Source: Fasciolopsis buskii (taxonomy: Eukaryota > Platyhelminthes > Trematoda > Plagiorchiida > Fasciolidae). Taken from it: a stretch of DNA of 64,000 nt. Below are positions 36,706-49,621 of this stretch, piece by piece (within the stretch, counting starts at the first letter, position 1; each line of letters starts with the position of its first letter). Under the pieces are notes generated by a model that saw only the letters and a list, made by a program, of their open reading frames with translations, did no database searches and was not told the origin of the DNA. The position numbers were made by a program, and so were the translations under genes. The stretch is from NCBI GenBank assembly GCA_008360955.1, contig LUCM01000026.1:1-64000 (forward strand). Reading direction: 5' to 3'.

Positions 36706-39358
36706 CAACGGTTCATTGTCAAGTAGTATAGTAAGTGGTTTTATTCTGTTCGCTCACATTTTCTCAAGCCTCGTCAGCCTCTGAATCTCGGTTCCTTCAA
36801 TTTGTGCACTTTAATGCAGACTTACCAACAGGCGTGTTTGGCTCTGACAATGGGCTCGTTTCCGACTGAGTTATGCTGCGTGAGTGAAATACGAATTCAG
36901 GATTTGAGTAGAGTAATTCAACTAACTGTGGCAAATGTCTCAAGATATTTTCTGCACACTTCAGGAGTCGAAGCAGCTGAAGCTGTGGGTCAACGCAGTG
37001 TAGGAATAATCTTGAGTGAGAAGGCTAGAAAGGCCCTTTTAGACTGGATCCCAGTCAACAGTCGCTTATGCACCGTGAGGCTGCAGAGATCTGTCGGTGT
37101 CCGGAAGGATAGTAGTGTTAAGCGCAGCTTATTTGTTAACTCAACATACGCTCCAACAGACTGCAGCACTGACATGGAGAAAGACGAGTTTTACGATCAC
37201 CTCGTCACACTTGTTCGAAGGAGCAAACGCTCCGACATTGTAAAGGTTTCAGGTGATTTTAATGCACAAGTTGGAAAACTTAGTGCATTGGAAGCCTGTT
37301 TAGGTTGACGATGCGTCTTGCTTGCTCAGCGAACAGATAACGGCAAAACACCTCTCCAATTCTGTGCGAAAAGTAACCTATTCCTATCTAGTACGGATTT
37401 CCGACACATTTCGCGTCGCACAGCGACATGGCGCTCTAATTCGACAGGTGAGCTGAGTGAGATCGACCATATTGCAGTAAGCTACCGTTGGCGCGATTGT
37501 GTCCAGAAATGTAGATCGTACTGAACGACGTACGTCGAATCGGACCATGTGTTAGTTTTGATGCGATTTTTGCTGCAGCTCAACGGCCATCGATGCAGAC
37601 AACAAGACCCATTGGCCGTCGAACGTGTGGTATTCGGCTGTCTGGAACAGCTATAAACAGAAACTATCCCAGGAACTAAGAGCTCCGACGAGAGGTGGGA
37701 TCGAATCAAGCAGGCAATGTATTTGGCAGCAGATTGCACCTGTAGTCCTAGATCTAGCGTTCATCAAAGATATTGGATCTGGCAAGGGTCGTTGGGTCTA
37801 ATCGAGCAAAAACACCAGCTGTGTAACTGCAACGAAGTGAATAAGATGTATCGATAGTTACAGTTTTAGTTTACGATAATCCTTAAGGACTTTCGTGAAA
37901 GCTGGTGGTTTAAGGTATCCAAAAAGATAGCGGAAGCTGGGGCTTCAGGTACCAGTCTAAAACTGGTCAAACGTATAAGCGGCACCAGTGGATGGCCAGC
38001 TTCGGTTAGTGAAGTCATGTGCGATAGAAACCGAGAGCTCATCCATGATAAACAACAAAGGCTGAACCGCTGGGCTGAGCACTTCAACGATCGGTTTAGC
38101 TGGTCGCACGCTAGTGTATTTAGACCGATAGTTGCAGCTGTGAATCCTTGGGAGATGTCAGTCGATCCCCTAACGGAAGTCCAAGTGCAGTCAAATATTC
38201 GGATTCTGAAGGGAGGAAAAGCAGCCGGTCCCAACCACCTTCCCCCAATTCTTTCCAAACGGGGTGGAGAACCTCTGGTGAAATCACTTACCTCCTTGCT
38301 TCGTGATATTTGGAACAAGGAGCGCATTCCGTTATCGTGGGCGAGTCACTCATTGTACCCATCTTTCAGAAGGGCACACGGCGTAACTGTAGTATTCATC
38401 GTGGTATTAGTTTAATTCCAAAAGTTTTCGGTAATGCTACGCCGTTCGACACCGATTCGCGAGAGTAATATCCGCGAACAACAGGCCGGGTTTTGTCCAG
38501 GTCGAAGTTGCATCGACCAGATATTCACTTTCCGGCAGTTGCTCGAAACGCGCCACACGTACTGCCGCCCTACGATCGTAGTCTTTGTCGACTTGAAAGG
38601 TGCTTTCGACTCCGTCGATCGGCCAAAATTATTGAGTGCTCTTCACTGGGGTGGTACTCCACCGAAGTTTGTAAACTTGTTGCGACCATTGTAATCGCAT
38701 ACATGTGGTCGTGCCAGCATATACGGCGAACTATGAAGTTCATTCGGAACAACTAGCGGCGTTCGACAAGGGTGTCCCATCTCTCCATTCTTCTTCAAAT
38801 TCGTAATGGACGAGGTGATGGAAAATGCTTTAGGAGGTGTCCAAGATTACGCAGATGACGTTTTGTGTCATTTCGAGTCTGTGGACCATACACAGCGCGC
38901 ACTAGATGTACTCTCGAGGCCGGTCGCTCGGTTTGGCATGTGCTTTGCACCTTCAAAGTGCAAAGTGCTGTTACAGGACTAGACGACAGCAGTGCCAAAC
39001 TTGATACTGGATGGATAGGAACCAAAGAATGTGGATCGTTTCACTTAGCTTGGTAGCTGTGTGTCGAACGATGGTAGCCCGGCAGTAGAAGCAAACACTT
39101 GTATATCGAAGCTCGAGCAGCTTACGCTGGATTGCAGCACTTGTGGTGTCAGTTTAATATCTCACAGAAGTTGGAAGATCGTGTATACTGTGCTGCAGTG
39201 CGCTCAGTTCTGTTGTATGGTTGCGAGACATGGAGTATGCGTGTCGGAGATGTTCGTCCCTTGGAGGTTTTCGACCACCGATGTCTACGTATTATGGCTA
39301 GGATTGGATGGAGTGACCGGGTGAGGAATGTGAAGGTGAGCAATCTAATACTAGGTTC
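36706..39358. repeat. 2,653-base block shared with element A
   Basis: The block pairs base for base with 17,962-15,310 wherever checked, including all shared stops. At both edges the two loci diverge while still belonging to the same element family. The identity therefore covers the middle of two otherwise different RTE-like copies. Confidence 0.95.
36802..37308 (+). pseudogene. RTE-like AP endonuclease domain (element D)
   Basis: The same 168-codon frame as at 17,360 and 30,048, ending in the same TGA. Here the reading continues in frame beyond the stop (37,309-37,524) through LAQRTDNGKTPLQFC and SEIDHIAVSYRWRD, the last endonuclease block of RTE elements, where SEIDHIAV holds conserved catalytic-region residues. 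Repairing two stops would be needed to give one domain; as written it is inactive. Confidence 0.85.
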
Positions 39359-39518
39359 TGGCTCTCAGAATACCTTATTTCAGCCTATGAAACTTAGTAG
39401 ACTGCACTGGTTGGGTCACGTGTTGCGTATGGCGAACACTCGTCTACCATACCCTGTCGTGCCCTATTTTGTGTTCCTCTCAAGGAATGGAAGAAGCCAC
39501 GTGGAGGTCAACAGATGA
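38017..39518 (+). pseudogene. RTE-like reverse transcriptase and C-terminal region (element D)
   Basis: The order is: GGKAAGPNHLPPILSKRGGE (38,017-38,415 frame); REQQAGFCPGRSC and FVDLKGAFDSVD (38,434-38,694 frame); GVRQGCPISPF (about 38,757); and YADD (38,848-38,859). Next come CFAPSKCKVLLQD and the C-terminal GCETWSMRVGDVR, HRCLRIMARIGWSD and LHWLGHVLRMANTRLP (39,099-39,518 frame). All polymerase boxes are visible but lie in different frames or behind stops. The domain would copy element RNA at a nicked target. Confidence 0.85.
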
Positions 39519-39896
39519 CGTGGCAACGTGAGATGAGGAAGTGTGCAGTGAACTTAGGTAAAGTAGGCGTCTCACTTCTTGTTGGTTTGGGCCTGAAAAA
39601 CTCGTCAACTAAGCTGGTTGGAGAAACTGAAGGAAATTGCAATTAACCATGAACGGTGGTGATTGTGTTGTCATTTTTTATCGAATCAGAATAATTGAGA
39701 GAGTGCGTTTTGTACAGTTAGACTGTGTTCAGTGTGTTGGCTATCGCACTGTCTTTTTTTGCCTACGTAGGTCCACTCCCTGCTCCCCTTGGCTATTCAC
39801 TCTTTTTTATGGAAACCTGTAACTCTAGGGAAAAGGCAGCGGTCAGAGGGTCTTGCCTTGTTGTTTAATGCTGAACGATTAATATGATGATGATGC

Positions 39897-42800
39897 TAAC
39901 TTCTGTTATGAGGCTTGTCTCCTAACGTATCCAGCCAGCAGCACTCCTCACCTCGCGGATCCTAACCAGGAAGTCGGGAAGCACCAGCCGAGGCCAAAAG
40001 CGAAGCTGCCAAGTCATAGCCTCCTTCAACCTTGTCATGCCGGTGCAAAAAGAGCACGAAAACGTCACAGATGACAAGCATACGCGATACGTAGCCTAAG
40101 TCTTCAGGTTTGAACCCATATTATTCGTAGGATTGTTTCAAAGGAAAAAATGCCGATGTTGGGTTTGCCGAATTTTTAGTCTGTGTAGTATATTGACAAA
40201 AGTTTGTGACTAGGTGTCAGTGCCATCCATTTACCGACTGGTCATGGCTTCTAACGAGGAAAATGTGTTGATTTCTATCCCATTTGGCTTTATCACAACA
40301 AGCCATTACACTAGTACTTGTTTTTCCCTACAGTCCTCTCAATTATTTTACGGACTTATGATCCTAGTTAGTCAACTAATAATGCACTTTACTTTTTTTG
40401 GAGGGGGAGCATTTTAAACGCTGATGTTTTTGAGTAGCGTAGTAAAAAGTGTTGATTCGATAGTGATGGGCTTTTTGTCCACCGACGGTTTTGATGATCC
40501 AACATGATCCTACAATAGTCTGAGACGGAACTAATCAAACAAATGGTGTCTTGATTCCTGCTCCGATTAAAGCTGTCGCCTATTCAGATAGCTCGAACCG
40601 TATACCAACGCTGTCCAGAAGAAGAGTGTTTACCCTAGAATACGCATTGCAACTTACTTTACTTGGATCAGTGGAAAACGTCAGGATCTCCGGTTAGTCG
40701 TCAGTGCTTGTTCGTGGAAAAAAACTAAATCATGGCGTGTCTGAAGTTCAGTATCAACCATCTCGCGCCATCAAAAATGACTTGCGATGCACAAGAAACG
40801 GGTTAGTGCTTCAGCTGCAGACAATCGTTTAAAAGTAAAGCAACGAATAGTATCCGGATAATAGAATCCTGAAATAGCTAAAAACAGACTGTGTATCCAG
40901 ATATTTGTTTCTGCGTCCATTTAGATCCTGGGCCTTTTGTCTTTACCGGCGGGGACCAAGCGTTGTTTGTGCATCCTTGTATTGGTTTCCGATTCTCCCG
41001 CTGCCACTCACTCACTGACACCTTATAATTGGATTTGGTTTCCTCCTAAAATGTAGGACTTATACAATAGTTGTACAGTACGAAGTAAAAGACGGAACAT
41101 AAGCAACCGCATAGAACGCTTCTTGATTGTATCAGGATTCTTTCAGGTCCTAGCCGCCGGGAATCAAGCTGATTATCGCATGTCAGCAATTTTGCAGGTC
41201 AGTAGATATTGGTCTTACTTAATCCTTCAGTTAAACGTAATTAAAAGAATAATAAAGTCCCGACCATGACCCAAAAGTGGCAAACTTCTTAAATAGACAC
41301 ACATCAATGGTATTCTACAGCTTTTTGTTCTTTACCAATGCAGTTTTATGTAACTAAATATAAGGTTACTCCGTGGCTTTGCTCACCAACAAATGCCTAC
41401 CCTCAAAGTACTAGCAGAAGTTGGTCGGTCTGATGTGATGTTTAGTGAATGTTATGCTGCTGAGCGTTTTTCTCGCCAGAAGGAAGTTTATTTTCCCCGA
41501 ACCAAGTGAGGTGCTGACTTCATTATCGAATGAAAGCGTCAGAACCGATAAACGGATTGCAACGCATCAGTCTACTGTTGATAAGTTATATAAGACCGTT
41601 CAATCGAATGGGACACAAAAGATGTCACACTGGGGTAAAGCCTCCTTTTTATGTGACTCCCAGTTAGCCTGAGATGTCAAATCGCGAGGCATGCGAAAAT
41701 GGATTGCAAAGCCGTAGCGTTTTCCACATTTTAGAGTACTGTCTTCCCAATAGGTTCCTGGAGGTATCTTTTAGATATTTAACGCACACTAATTAATGAA
41801 TTTCAGTAGCTTATGGACTGGCATCTACTGTGCTTGGAAAAGTCTTCATTTTGTATTAGCACAGTCGCGCACCCAATTGGGTGTATCCCCCATCATCGCA
41901 GGGTCTTCTCAGGTTGTCGAGGAAACTACCGGCTGTCATGCTGGTATTTGGAATCCTCGGTGCCTTTTGCTGGCTTGACGGATCTTCCGGAATCCCTCTA
42001 GGAAGTAACTCTGAAGCCAAGTCAACCATGCGCGAGGTACAGCGAACACGAAACTATCCTAATTGACATCTGCGGTCGACGGGCTTACCGGCCATTCAGG
42101 ATACCTACCCCCATTCGAAAGGCTTATTAACTACTCAGTTAGTCACCGGTCTTCAGTGGGTTACATGACACTCAGGTCATCCAACCGTTTCGTAGATCAG
42201 TCAAAGGCCAGGAGTAAGGTCTCCTAAGTCAACCTTATGATTTATTCTCGGCAACTGAGTAATATATGTGTCGTGAACCAATTGACTAATTCTCAACAGT
42301 GCGACCTGTTGTAGATACTCGTTGTTATCCAGATCATTTACTGACTAGAGGACAAGTTGATATGTTCAAGAGATGTACTGGAGAAGTGAAATACTAAACC
42401 GATGCACTTGTTAGGTGATATTCAATTTCGTCTAATATTCCTATCTCGTTTCGATTTTTACCCATACTATGCAACACATCAGTTGGTAAGATTTCCTGGG
42501 CTGTTTATCCGTCAAATATATCGACGTGTTTCTTTTCATGTTTTATCGAGTTGGTTTATCGATTCAGCGTCCCAGTGGGTCTTTGCTCCATTGGAGTTTT
42601 GCTTAAGTGTTAAAATTATACGGCTTTGTCTTCAACTCTCAATGCGGCAGAAACAGCAGCGAACTGTACTAAAATCAGAGTCATTACTCCTAGGTAGATC
42701 AGAAGTACGCTATTTAAGAAGCTCATTCATCCGATGAGAAGAATTGATGTACCTATGAAAGGCTTACCTTCATTCAAGTCCATCAGATACTGGATGTTAA

Positions 42801-45800
42801 ACAGAAAGCCAAATCATGTCGTCGCGTTTTGTGATGGCTGTACAACTCACGAATCACTGCAAAGAAACTTATCCACAGTTATTTTCAAATACAGCAGTCA
42901 TTAAATCAGTACCCAGTAAAGTTTAACGAACCGGGTTCTATGAAACGATGGTAGAATAATCTTATTGGTGTAAATTGCCTACAGACTTCCGAATCAATTT
43001 CGTATCGTTGTCTTCCAGTCTTTTTAAATATCCGTAATTTCTCGTTCCGTTTGTTTGACGAATTTTTTCGCTGATGCCTTGTAGTCATGCGAGACATCAT
43101 AAATCATCACTCCTCTTAGTCATTTTTAGAAATTGTCTGACTCTACCGGGGGTCCATTGAACTTCAGTTTTTCCACTACGGGCTTTCATATAACTGCAGT
43201 GAGAGGATCGTATATCTAGGTCCAAAGATTAACTTCCATATCACTAATAGCTGGGGAACTGAATAAAGATTTTAATGGACCAAGAGTAGTAAACGTACGG
43301 GTGATGGCGGGTTGTCATCTGTCATTTCTATGGCTACAAGCTGATACGACGCGTTACATTATATCACTTCTCAGAGTCCCTTTATGATAAAACCATGTTG
43401 CACGAAACACTTGGTATGCGATTAACAAAACAGTGCGCTGTTGATCGTAATGGTCCTTCTGTTAATTATGCTACTAATGGGATAGTCTGTAAGGATGTCC
43501 CCCATCCATGAGAATCACTGGTGTAGAATGCTGGAAGCACTCAAATAATCAAAAAATGTAATAACCTGTGGCACTTGAATATATCTCGTGATCATAATTT
43601 GAATTGAACTCTGCGTAATGGAGATTTTAGGTTTTGCCGATCAAAGGGTAGCCTAACGTTTATGCTCTTTGAAACATGCGACCTTCTGTAAATTACCTCG
43701 TCGACAGATTCCGGATATTTTCAGTCCCACACATACAGATATTCTTGAAAGAGTTACCAAGAGGTGACTGAGATATCGTTTATGCAGATTCATTTTTTCC
43801 ATCCGATCAAGAAAAGTGACAATAATTCTTCATTAGACATCAGATATACTGTCTGAACAATCCAGTTAGAGTCGATGCGTTTCTTTTTGATCCCGCCTAG
43901 CTTTCCAGCTCACAAACGACCGAACCCTTAATTCGATATTGTACGTTTTTTGGGTAGAATAACTAAAACAACGAAAAACAACTCCGTCTATAGTCAGAAT
44001 CGATTTTTCTGTGCTTAGCTACTATCTATAACCTAGAGTTGTGTTTGTCCCCATGAATTTTTCTTAACTGTAAACAATGTGTCCACAGGAAATTTCACGT
44101 CTTTTCTTCAAAGGCGCGACAATTTTAGATTGTTTTGTTTCAGTATTCATTATATACATGCGTATTTCTAGTGAATGGACAAATAATGTTGGAGATAATA
44201 AATGATGATGATAATCATAAAAACGTATTAAAAGGTACCCACCGAACTTTCACTTGGGCAGAGATAAAGATCTTCCTGAGCGGATCTGAAACTTTTTCCA
44301 GTCCAGCGAACCACAAAATTTTTACGCTTTTGCTCTATGTTACCTTCCCTTTGGTCAGCACCATTCTGCTTCTTTTATCCTGCTAGTCAAAACGGGTGAC
44401 CACTTTTTAAATGTATTTTTTATTTTAACCCGGTTTACCCCCAAAAACCTTTTTAACTGAAATACATTATATGTCCCCTTCTGCTCTGTCGTCATTTCCG
44501 TCAATGCTATTCAACGATCGTCAGATTTTTCTCCCGTTTCAGGTTATTCATTACATAGCCCGCCACTGTCTGCGAACATTTTGTTTCGTAAGCACCGGTG
44601 GTTCGTTTACCCACCATTTTTGTCCAAGTTGAATTGTTTTTATTGGCCGAGCGATCATCTCGATCATCCCACTGTTTGTATCGGTACACTGACGGTGTCG
44701 TTCTCTGTAAAAGAACTTGCGAGCCTGTCATATTTGTTGATTCGGATTCAAGGCCGATAAAGGCGTTCAGTTGTTGTCTGGTATGTAGTAGAGAATACAT
44801 CCTTCACCCACGCTCTGTCTAGCTGAAAAATGTATCCACAGTATCTGTTGTTGTGATGAGATTATCAATCTGCTAAATCAGGTGCGCCAACAAAACAGGC
44901 AAGTTCTAGTTGTTTACTATATTCGCTTTGCTCTTTTGAGGTGGTACGAATATCCGCCATCTTTTTTCTTCTGTCTGCCTTGTGGCGTTGTATTTTCTTT
45001 TGTTTTAAACCATTCTTCCTAGATTGCTCTGGTCGGCAAATGATTCCGAACTTTCTCCTATGCTTACTTCCACTACAAAAACTTCTGTCTATGGATTCTT
45101 ATTTTCTATATAGAGTTAGATTGTATCTTATCTGAATGACCTTGATGGTATCCCCGTAATTAAGTGATCCTTTCCATTATCTGTATTATTTTGACTTACC
45201 AGCGCCATTACCCATTCGGCGCGCATTATTTCCCGTCAGATAATTTCGACAAACTGAGTGCAGATCCGGTGATTCGCCACTTAGGCCCTAATGTTGAATT
45301 CCATCATTCGAATAAATCAGGGTTCTCAGTTTGCCTTATTCTATTCACTGATAAGCTTCCATCTTTCCACGCAAGTGGATACGCGAGTGGGTACTTGGTT
45401 GGTTCATGTAAAACCATTCATAATCGTATGCTCGTCGATTCGCCAAATAGGCTCGTTAAACGTCTTACCGAAGTGGAATTGCTCCTAATGCTATTCTTTC
45501 ACTTGTGACCGACTTCCGCCGATCAGATACAGTCGGCTTAATTCAGGAGCCCAACACTGATGGTCCAACGTCTGATGATTTATCACCTTTTGGTGGTAGA
45601 TGACAGTTGGCTGTCCTCAGGCTGGCCGCCACACCTGACCTAGTGCGACCTTATGTGGTTCAGTGTCAAAGTTGCCGGCTCCCTCCCCCGTGTAGTGGGC
45701 TATAGTAATTAGGAGACACGTCCTTCTCACTGGACTGCTGCTTCCAGCATGTCAAAAAATCCTGCCCACTCTTCAACAAGAGGCGTACCTCCCCTTTCAA

Positions 45801-46354
45801 CGAGCTATGGCCCTGAAATCCAGCACCGGCCTTTTCAGAATATTTCAATCTAATCCAGTCCAATTGCACTTTCACATACAGTCTACCGTAGCATGAGCAA
45901 AAATCATGTTATCTGTGTTGATGGTCAGGAAGTAGCGAAAATTCGGTTGATAACCAACGAGACCCACGGAACAAGAGACCACGCATACTTCCCCCTAGGG
46001 ATTCCAGACGCTTAACTTGTTAGAAAACAAATGTGTGTAAAGAAAAGTCTGAACTCAATAAAAGTGGTGGGATGACGGGTGTAGTTCTGCAAGCAAATGG
46101 TTCCTTGCACGTCTTGGGAGCTGTCAGAAGGGAAAGTTGGATCCAGCTGATTTTTTCTGGCGGCATTAGAAATGGTCAAGGTAACCTATAGGTACTGATC
46201 AGACACATTATTCCGCTGTCACACGCACTTATTAAAACAGTTTTTTAAGTTTACAACGTGCTTGGTTAGCGTTTCCATATTCTGTACCAACTACGGACAC
46301 ATTACGGTAGCAAGACGATCTCATGGTCACCTGGACAGCTACTTACAGTTGTGT
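39897..46354. other. 6.5 kb without a recognised gene
   Basis: Frames up to 114 codons (45,164-45,508 +; 42,402-42,737 +) show no domain. An ATGATGATGATAAT patch at about 44,203-44,216 resembles an RTE tail but lacks the conserved sequence before it. The stretch is compatible with a long intron of the KH-domain gene or with intergenic DNA; the sequence does not decide. Confidence 0.4.
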
Positions 46355-47000
46355 CATTCATCATCATTATCATATTCATCGTTCAGCGTTAAACACCAAA
46401 GCAAGCATCACTGACTGCTGCCTTTGGCCCAGAGTTACAGGTTTCTATAAAAAGAGTGAATATCCAAGAGAAAAAGGGAGTGGACCCATAAAAGCGGGGA
46501 AAAATAAGGCACTGCTTCGGACAACGCACGGAACACAGTGTAACTGTACAAACGCACTTCTCCAGTCATTTTGATTCGACAGAAAATGGCAACACGACCG
46601 CCATCGTTCACGGTTCCCTGTCAAATCCTTCAGTGTCTCCAGTCAGCTGGTTGACGGGTCTTTCGGACCCAAAGCCCGAAAACGTGAGACATCCAATTTA
46701 CTTAGGTTCGTTGTGCGTTTTTTCATTCCACGTTGCCGCTTGATCTGCTGACCTCCACATGGCTTCATGCATGCCATAGGATGAATGTAAAATAGAGCAC
46801 GGTGTGGTAGACGAGCGCTTGCCATACGCAACACTTGACTCAACCAGCATAGTCTACTAAGCTTCATACGCCGAGGTAGGATGTTCTCAGAACCACCACT
46901 CAATACTACATTCATGATCTCCACAGCCAATCCTAGCGCTACTGCGTAGATATTGGTAGTCGAAAACCTCCAAGAGACGAACATCTCCGACACGCATGCT

Positions 47001-49123
47001 CCATGTCTCGCAACCATACAACAGAACTGAGCGCACTGCAGCACAGTATACACGATCTTCCAACTTCTGTGAGATATTAAACTGACACCACAAGTGCTGC
47101 AATCCAGCGTAAGCTGCTCGAGCTTTGATATACACGAGTTTACCTCCACTGCCGAGCTGCCATCATTCGACACAACTGCCAAGCTAGGTGAAACGGTCCA
47201 CATTCGTTAGTTCTTCTCCACTCAGCACGAAGTTCAGCACTATTGTCGTATAGTCTTGTAACAGCACTTTACACTTTGAAGATGCAAAGCGCATGCCAAA
47301 CTGAGCTACAAACCTCGTAAATCTATCTAGTGTACTTCATGCATGGTCCGCGGATTCGAACAGGCACACAACGTCGTCTGCGTATTCTAGGTCACACAGG
47401 TTTTCTCCATTTCACTGTTCGACGCCTACATCCTGGAAATCTCTCAAAGCATCTTCCATCATCCCGTCCATGACGAAGTTGAACAGGAATGGAGAGATGG
47501 GACATCCTTGTTGAACGCCGCTAGTCGTTTCGAATGAACTTGATAGTTCACCGTATACCCTCACGCGACCATAAGTATGGAAGTGCAATACCCGCAACAG
47601 GTTAACGAACTTCGCTGGCATACCACTCCGGTGGAAAGCACTGAATGTGGCTGTCCGATCGACTGAATCAAACGCTCCTCTCAGGTCGAGAAAGTCTACG
47701 ATTGTAGGGCGGCGGTGTATACCACGTTTCGAATATTTGGCGAAAAGTGAATATCTATCTGGTCGATGACTGAAATGCGACATTACTTACTGTACGCAAC
47801 GGTCTATACAATACAACCTCTACCTGAACGAAATTCAGCCTGCTGTTCGCTGATGTTGCTGTCGCTAATCGGTGCCAAAGTACGCAGCATTGTCGAAGCT
47901 AAGACCTTATTAACTATCGGAATTAAACTAATACCACGATGATTGCTAGTTATTCCGTGTGCCACTTTAGAAGACGGATATAACCATTGACTCACCCCAC
48001 GGTAACGGAACATGTTCCTTGTTCCAAATATCACGAATCAAGGAGATAAGTGCTTTTATCCGGGCTTCTCTACTCAGTTTGAAAATGTCTTGGGGAAGTT
48101 CGTCGGGACCGGCTGCTTTTCCCCTCTCCGAAAGTCAAATATCCGACTCTACTTCCAGTTCCGTTGAGCGATCAACAGGCACCTCCCAAGGATTCGCAGC
48201 TGCAACCATCGGTCTAAATACGTTAGCGTGCGACCAGCTAAACTGATGGTTGAAGCGCTCAGCCTAGTTGTCTAGACTTTGTTGTCTACCAAGGAAAAGC
48301 TCTTCGTTCCCATTACATACGACTTCACTAACCGAAGTTGGCCGTCCACCGGTGTCGCGTGTGAGTTTAAACAGTTTTTGACTGTTACTTGATGCGTCTG
48401 TTATTTCCCTTTCTTCGACTAATTCGACCCACCATTTTTCACGGTCATTCTTAAAACTTATCGTCAACAGATGCTGCAACTGTTGACGCATTCTATTCAC
48501 CTCCTTGCAGTTAGGGAGCTGGCATTTTTGTTCGATTAGACCCAACGACCCTTGCGAGATCCAGCATGTTTGATGAACGCTGGATCTAGGATCACAAGCT
48601 AAATCTGCTGCCAAATGCACAGCCTGCTTGATTCGATCCCACCTCTCGTCGGAGCTCTTAGTTCCTGGGATAGTTTCTGTTCATAGCTGTTCCAGACAGC
48701 CGAATAACACACGTTCGACGGCCAATGGGTCTGTTGTCTGCGTCGATGGCCGTTGAGCTGCAGCAAAAATCGCATTAAAACTAACACATGGTCCGATTCG
48801 ACGTACGTAGTCCAGTACGATCTACAGTTCTGGACAGAACCGCGCCACCGGTAGCTTACTGCGATATGGTCTATCTGGCTCTCGACCTGACTTCTAACCG
48901 GAAAATTATGGGTAGGCAGAGCGGGCAAAGAGATTGGGTTGGAGACAGAAGAGACAGGTTGAATGAAAGAGAGGGCACTCTGAGCCGTAACATACCCGTC
49001 CCACTCGATGCAATGGGCAGCGCGGTCCTGATTATCCTGTGCGGCGACCGATGCAGTGTGAAACTATTTGTGGGCGTGTAAATCAGTATGGAATTATTGT
49101 GTGCATGTAACTCATGGGGATTG
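47001..49123. repeat. 2,123-base direct repeat, copy 1
   Basis: The block equals 61,780-63,902 (constant offset 14,779); all frames compared translate identically. The flanks diverge at both edges (base 47,000 is T against A; base 49,124 is A against T), although both flanks remain RTE-family sequence. Confidence 0.95.
47300..48250 (-). pseudogene. RTE-like reverse transcriptase domain (element E)
   Basis: On the - strand: GKAAGPDELP (near 48,110), RGISLIPIVNKVLASTMLRT and SEQQAEFRSGRGC (48,034-47,804 frame), and FLDLRGAFDSVD (near 47,690). GVQQGCPISPFLFNFVMDG follows (near 47,500), then EYADDVVCLF (47,387 downward). Motifs are closer to the family consensus than in element D, but the blocks are split by frameshifts and stops. 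Confidence 0.85.
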
Positions 49124-49573
49124 ATGGACTGGTACTGCTAGGGTGTCCAGCCTGGATGGAGATAGTTATATCAGCCCAACGCAGTAGCTTAACGACATGT
49201 TGATGAGTGACGGTCCGAAGGGAAAAATCACGCCGTTAAGTTCAAGAAGAGAATCATTTTTAGTTTCGGTGATGCATTTCATTCACATAAAATATTTTTG
49301 GTCAATTTTGACCTGGTCGTTTTATTCTGAATAGTGTACGTTTGTCAAGTAGCTTAAGCATTTACCAATTGAAGTGAGAGACTCAAATCCCCACCCTGTT
49401 GATCACTTTCATGATGGAAGCCGATAAGCTGTGGGCCAGCTCTTGACCACAGGTGATCTGTGAGACCCTACGTTTTTCCATTCTGCCATAGGTTTCATGA
49501 CCGTGGTTAGCGATTTCATAATACTGTTGATATGAATGTATACACCTTCCATATTACGAATGCCCTGTGCGCA

Positions 49574-49577
<4 letters not shown>

Positions 49578-49620
<43 letters not shown>
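49578..49620. repeat. (TA)n microsatellite
   Basis: About 21 uninterrupted TA units; likely length-polymorphic. Confidence 0.95.

Positions 49621-49621
<1 letters not shown>

Larger units (their letters stand above)
36130..39896 (+). mobile_element. RTE-like non-LTR retrotransposon, near full length, broken (element D)
   Basis: This is the most complete copy. The 5' region from about 36,395 matches the - strand ends of the copies at 49.1 kb and 63.9 kb (GACAGGTTGAATGAAAGAGA in reverse sense; CCATTGCATTGAG). The region 36,130-36,395, with GACTACACCTTGACGTGGTG, is included on weaker grounds. Then come the endonuclease (36,802-about 37,520), linker, reverse transcriptase (38,017-about 38,900, YADD at 38,848-38,859) and C-terminal region to 39,518. 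A 3' untranslated part ends in ATGATGATGATG at about 39,896. In-frame stops occur at 37,306-37,308 and 37,522-37,524, with more further on and frameshifts in the RT. Bases 36,706-39,358 are the reverse complement of 15,310-17,962. Confidence 0.85.
46355..49153 (-). mobile_element. RTE-like element with internal endonuclease deletion (element E)
   Basis: The 3' end with its TGA-repeat tail is at 46,355-46,380. Moving up the coordinates come the C-terminal region (46,643-47,203 frame), reverse transcriptase (about 47,300-48,250, YADD at 47,373-47,384) and linker. The last endonuclease block SQIDHIAVSYRWRG lies at 48,888-48,850. Just beyond, at about 48,898, sequence switches directly to the 5' untranslated region (GGGTAGGCAGAGCGG), so most of the endonuclease is missing. 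The 5' homology ends near 49,153. Several stops and frameshifts occur in the RT. Such a copy could spread only with enzymes from another element. Confidence 0.85.

Noticed and set aside
44195..44220. ATGATGATGATAAT patch as another RTE tail
   Set aside because: The conserved CTTGCC...GTTTAACGCTGAACG sequence that precedes true tails here is absent.
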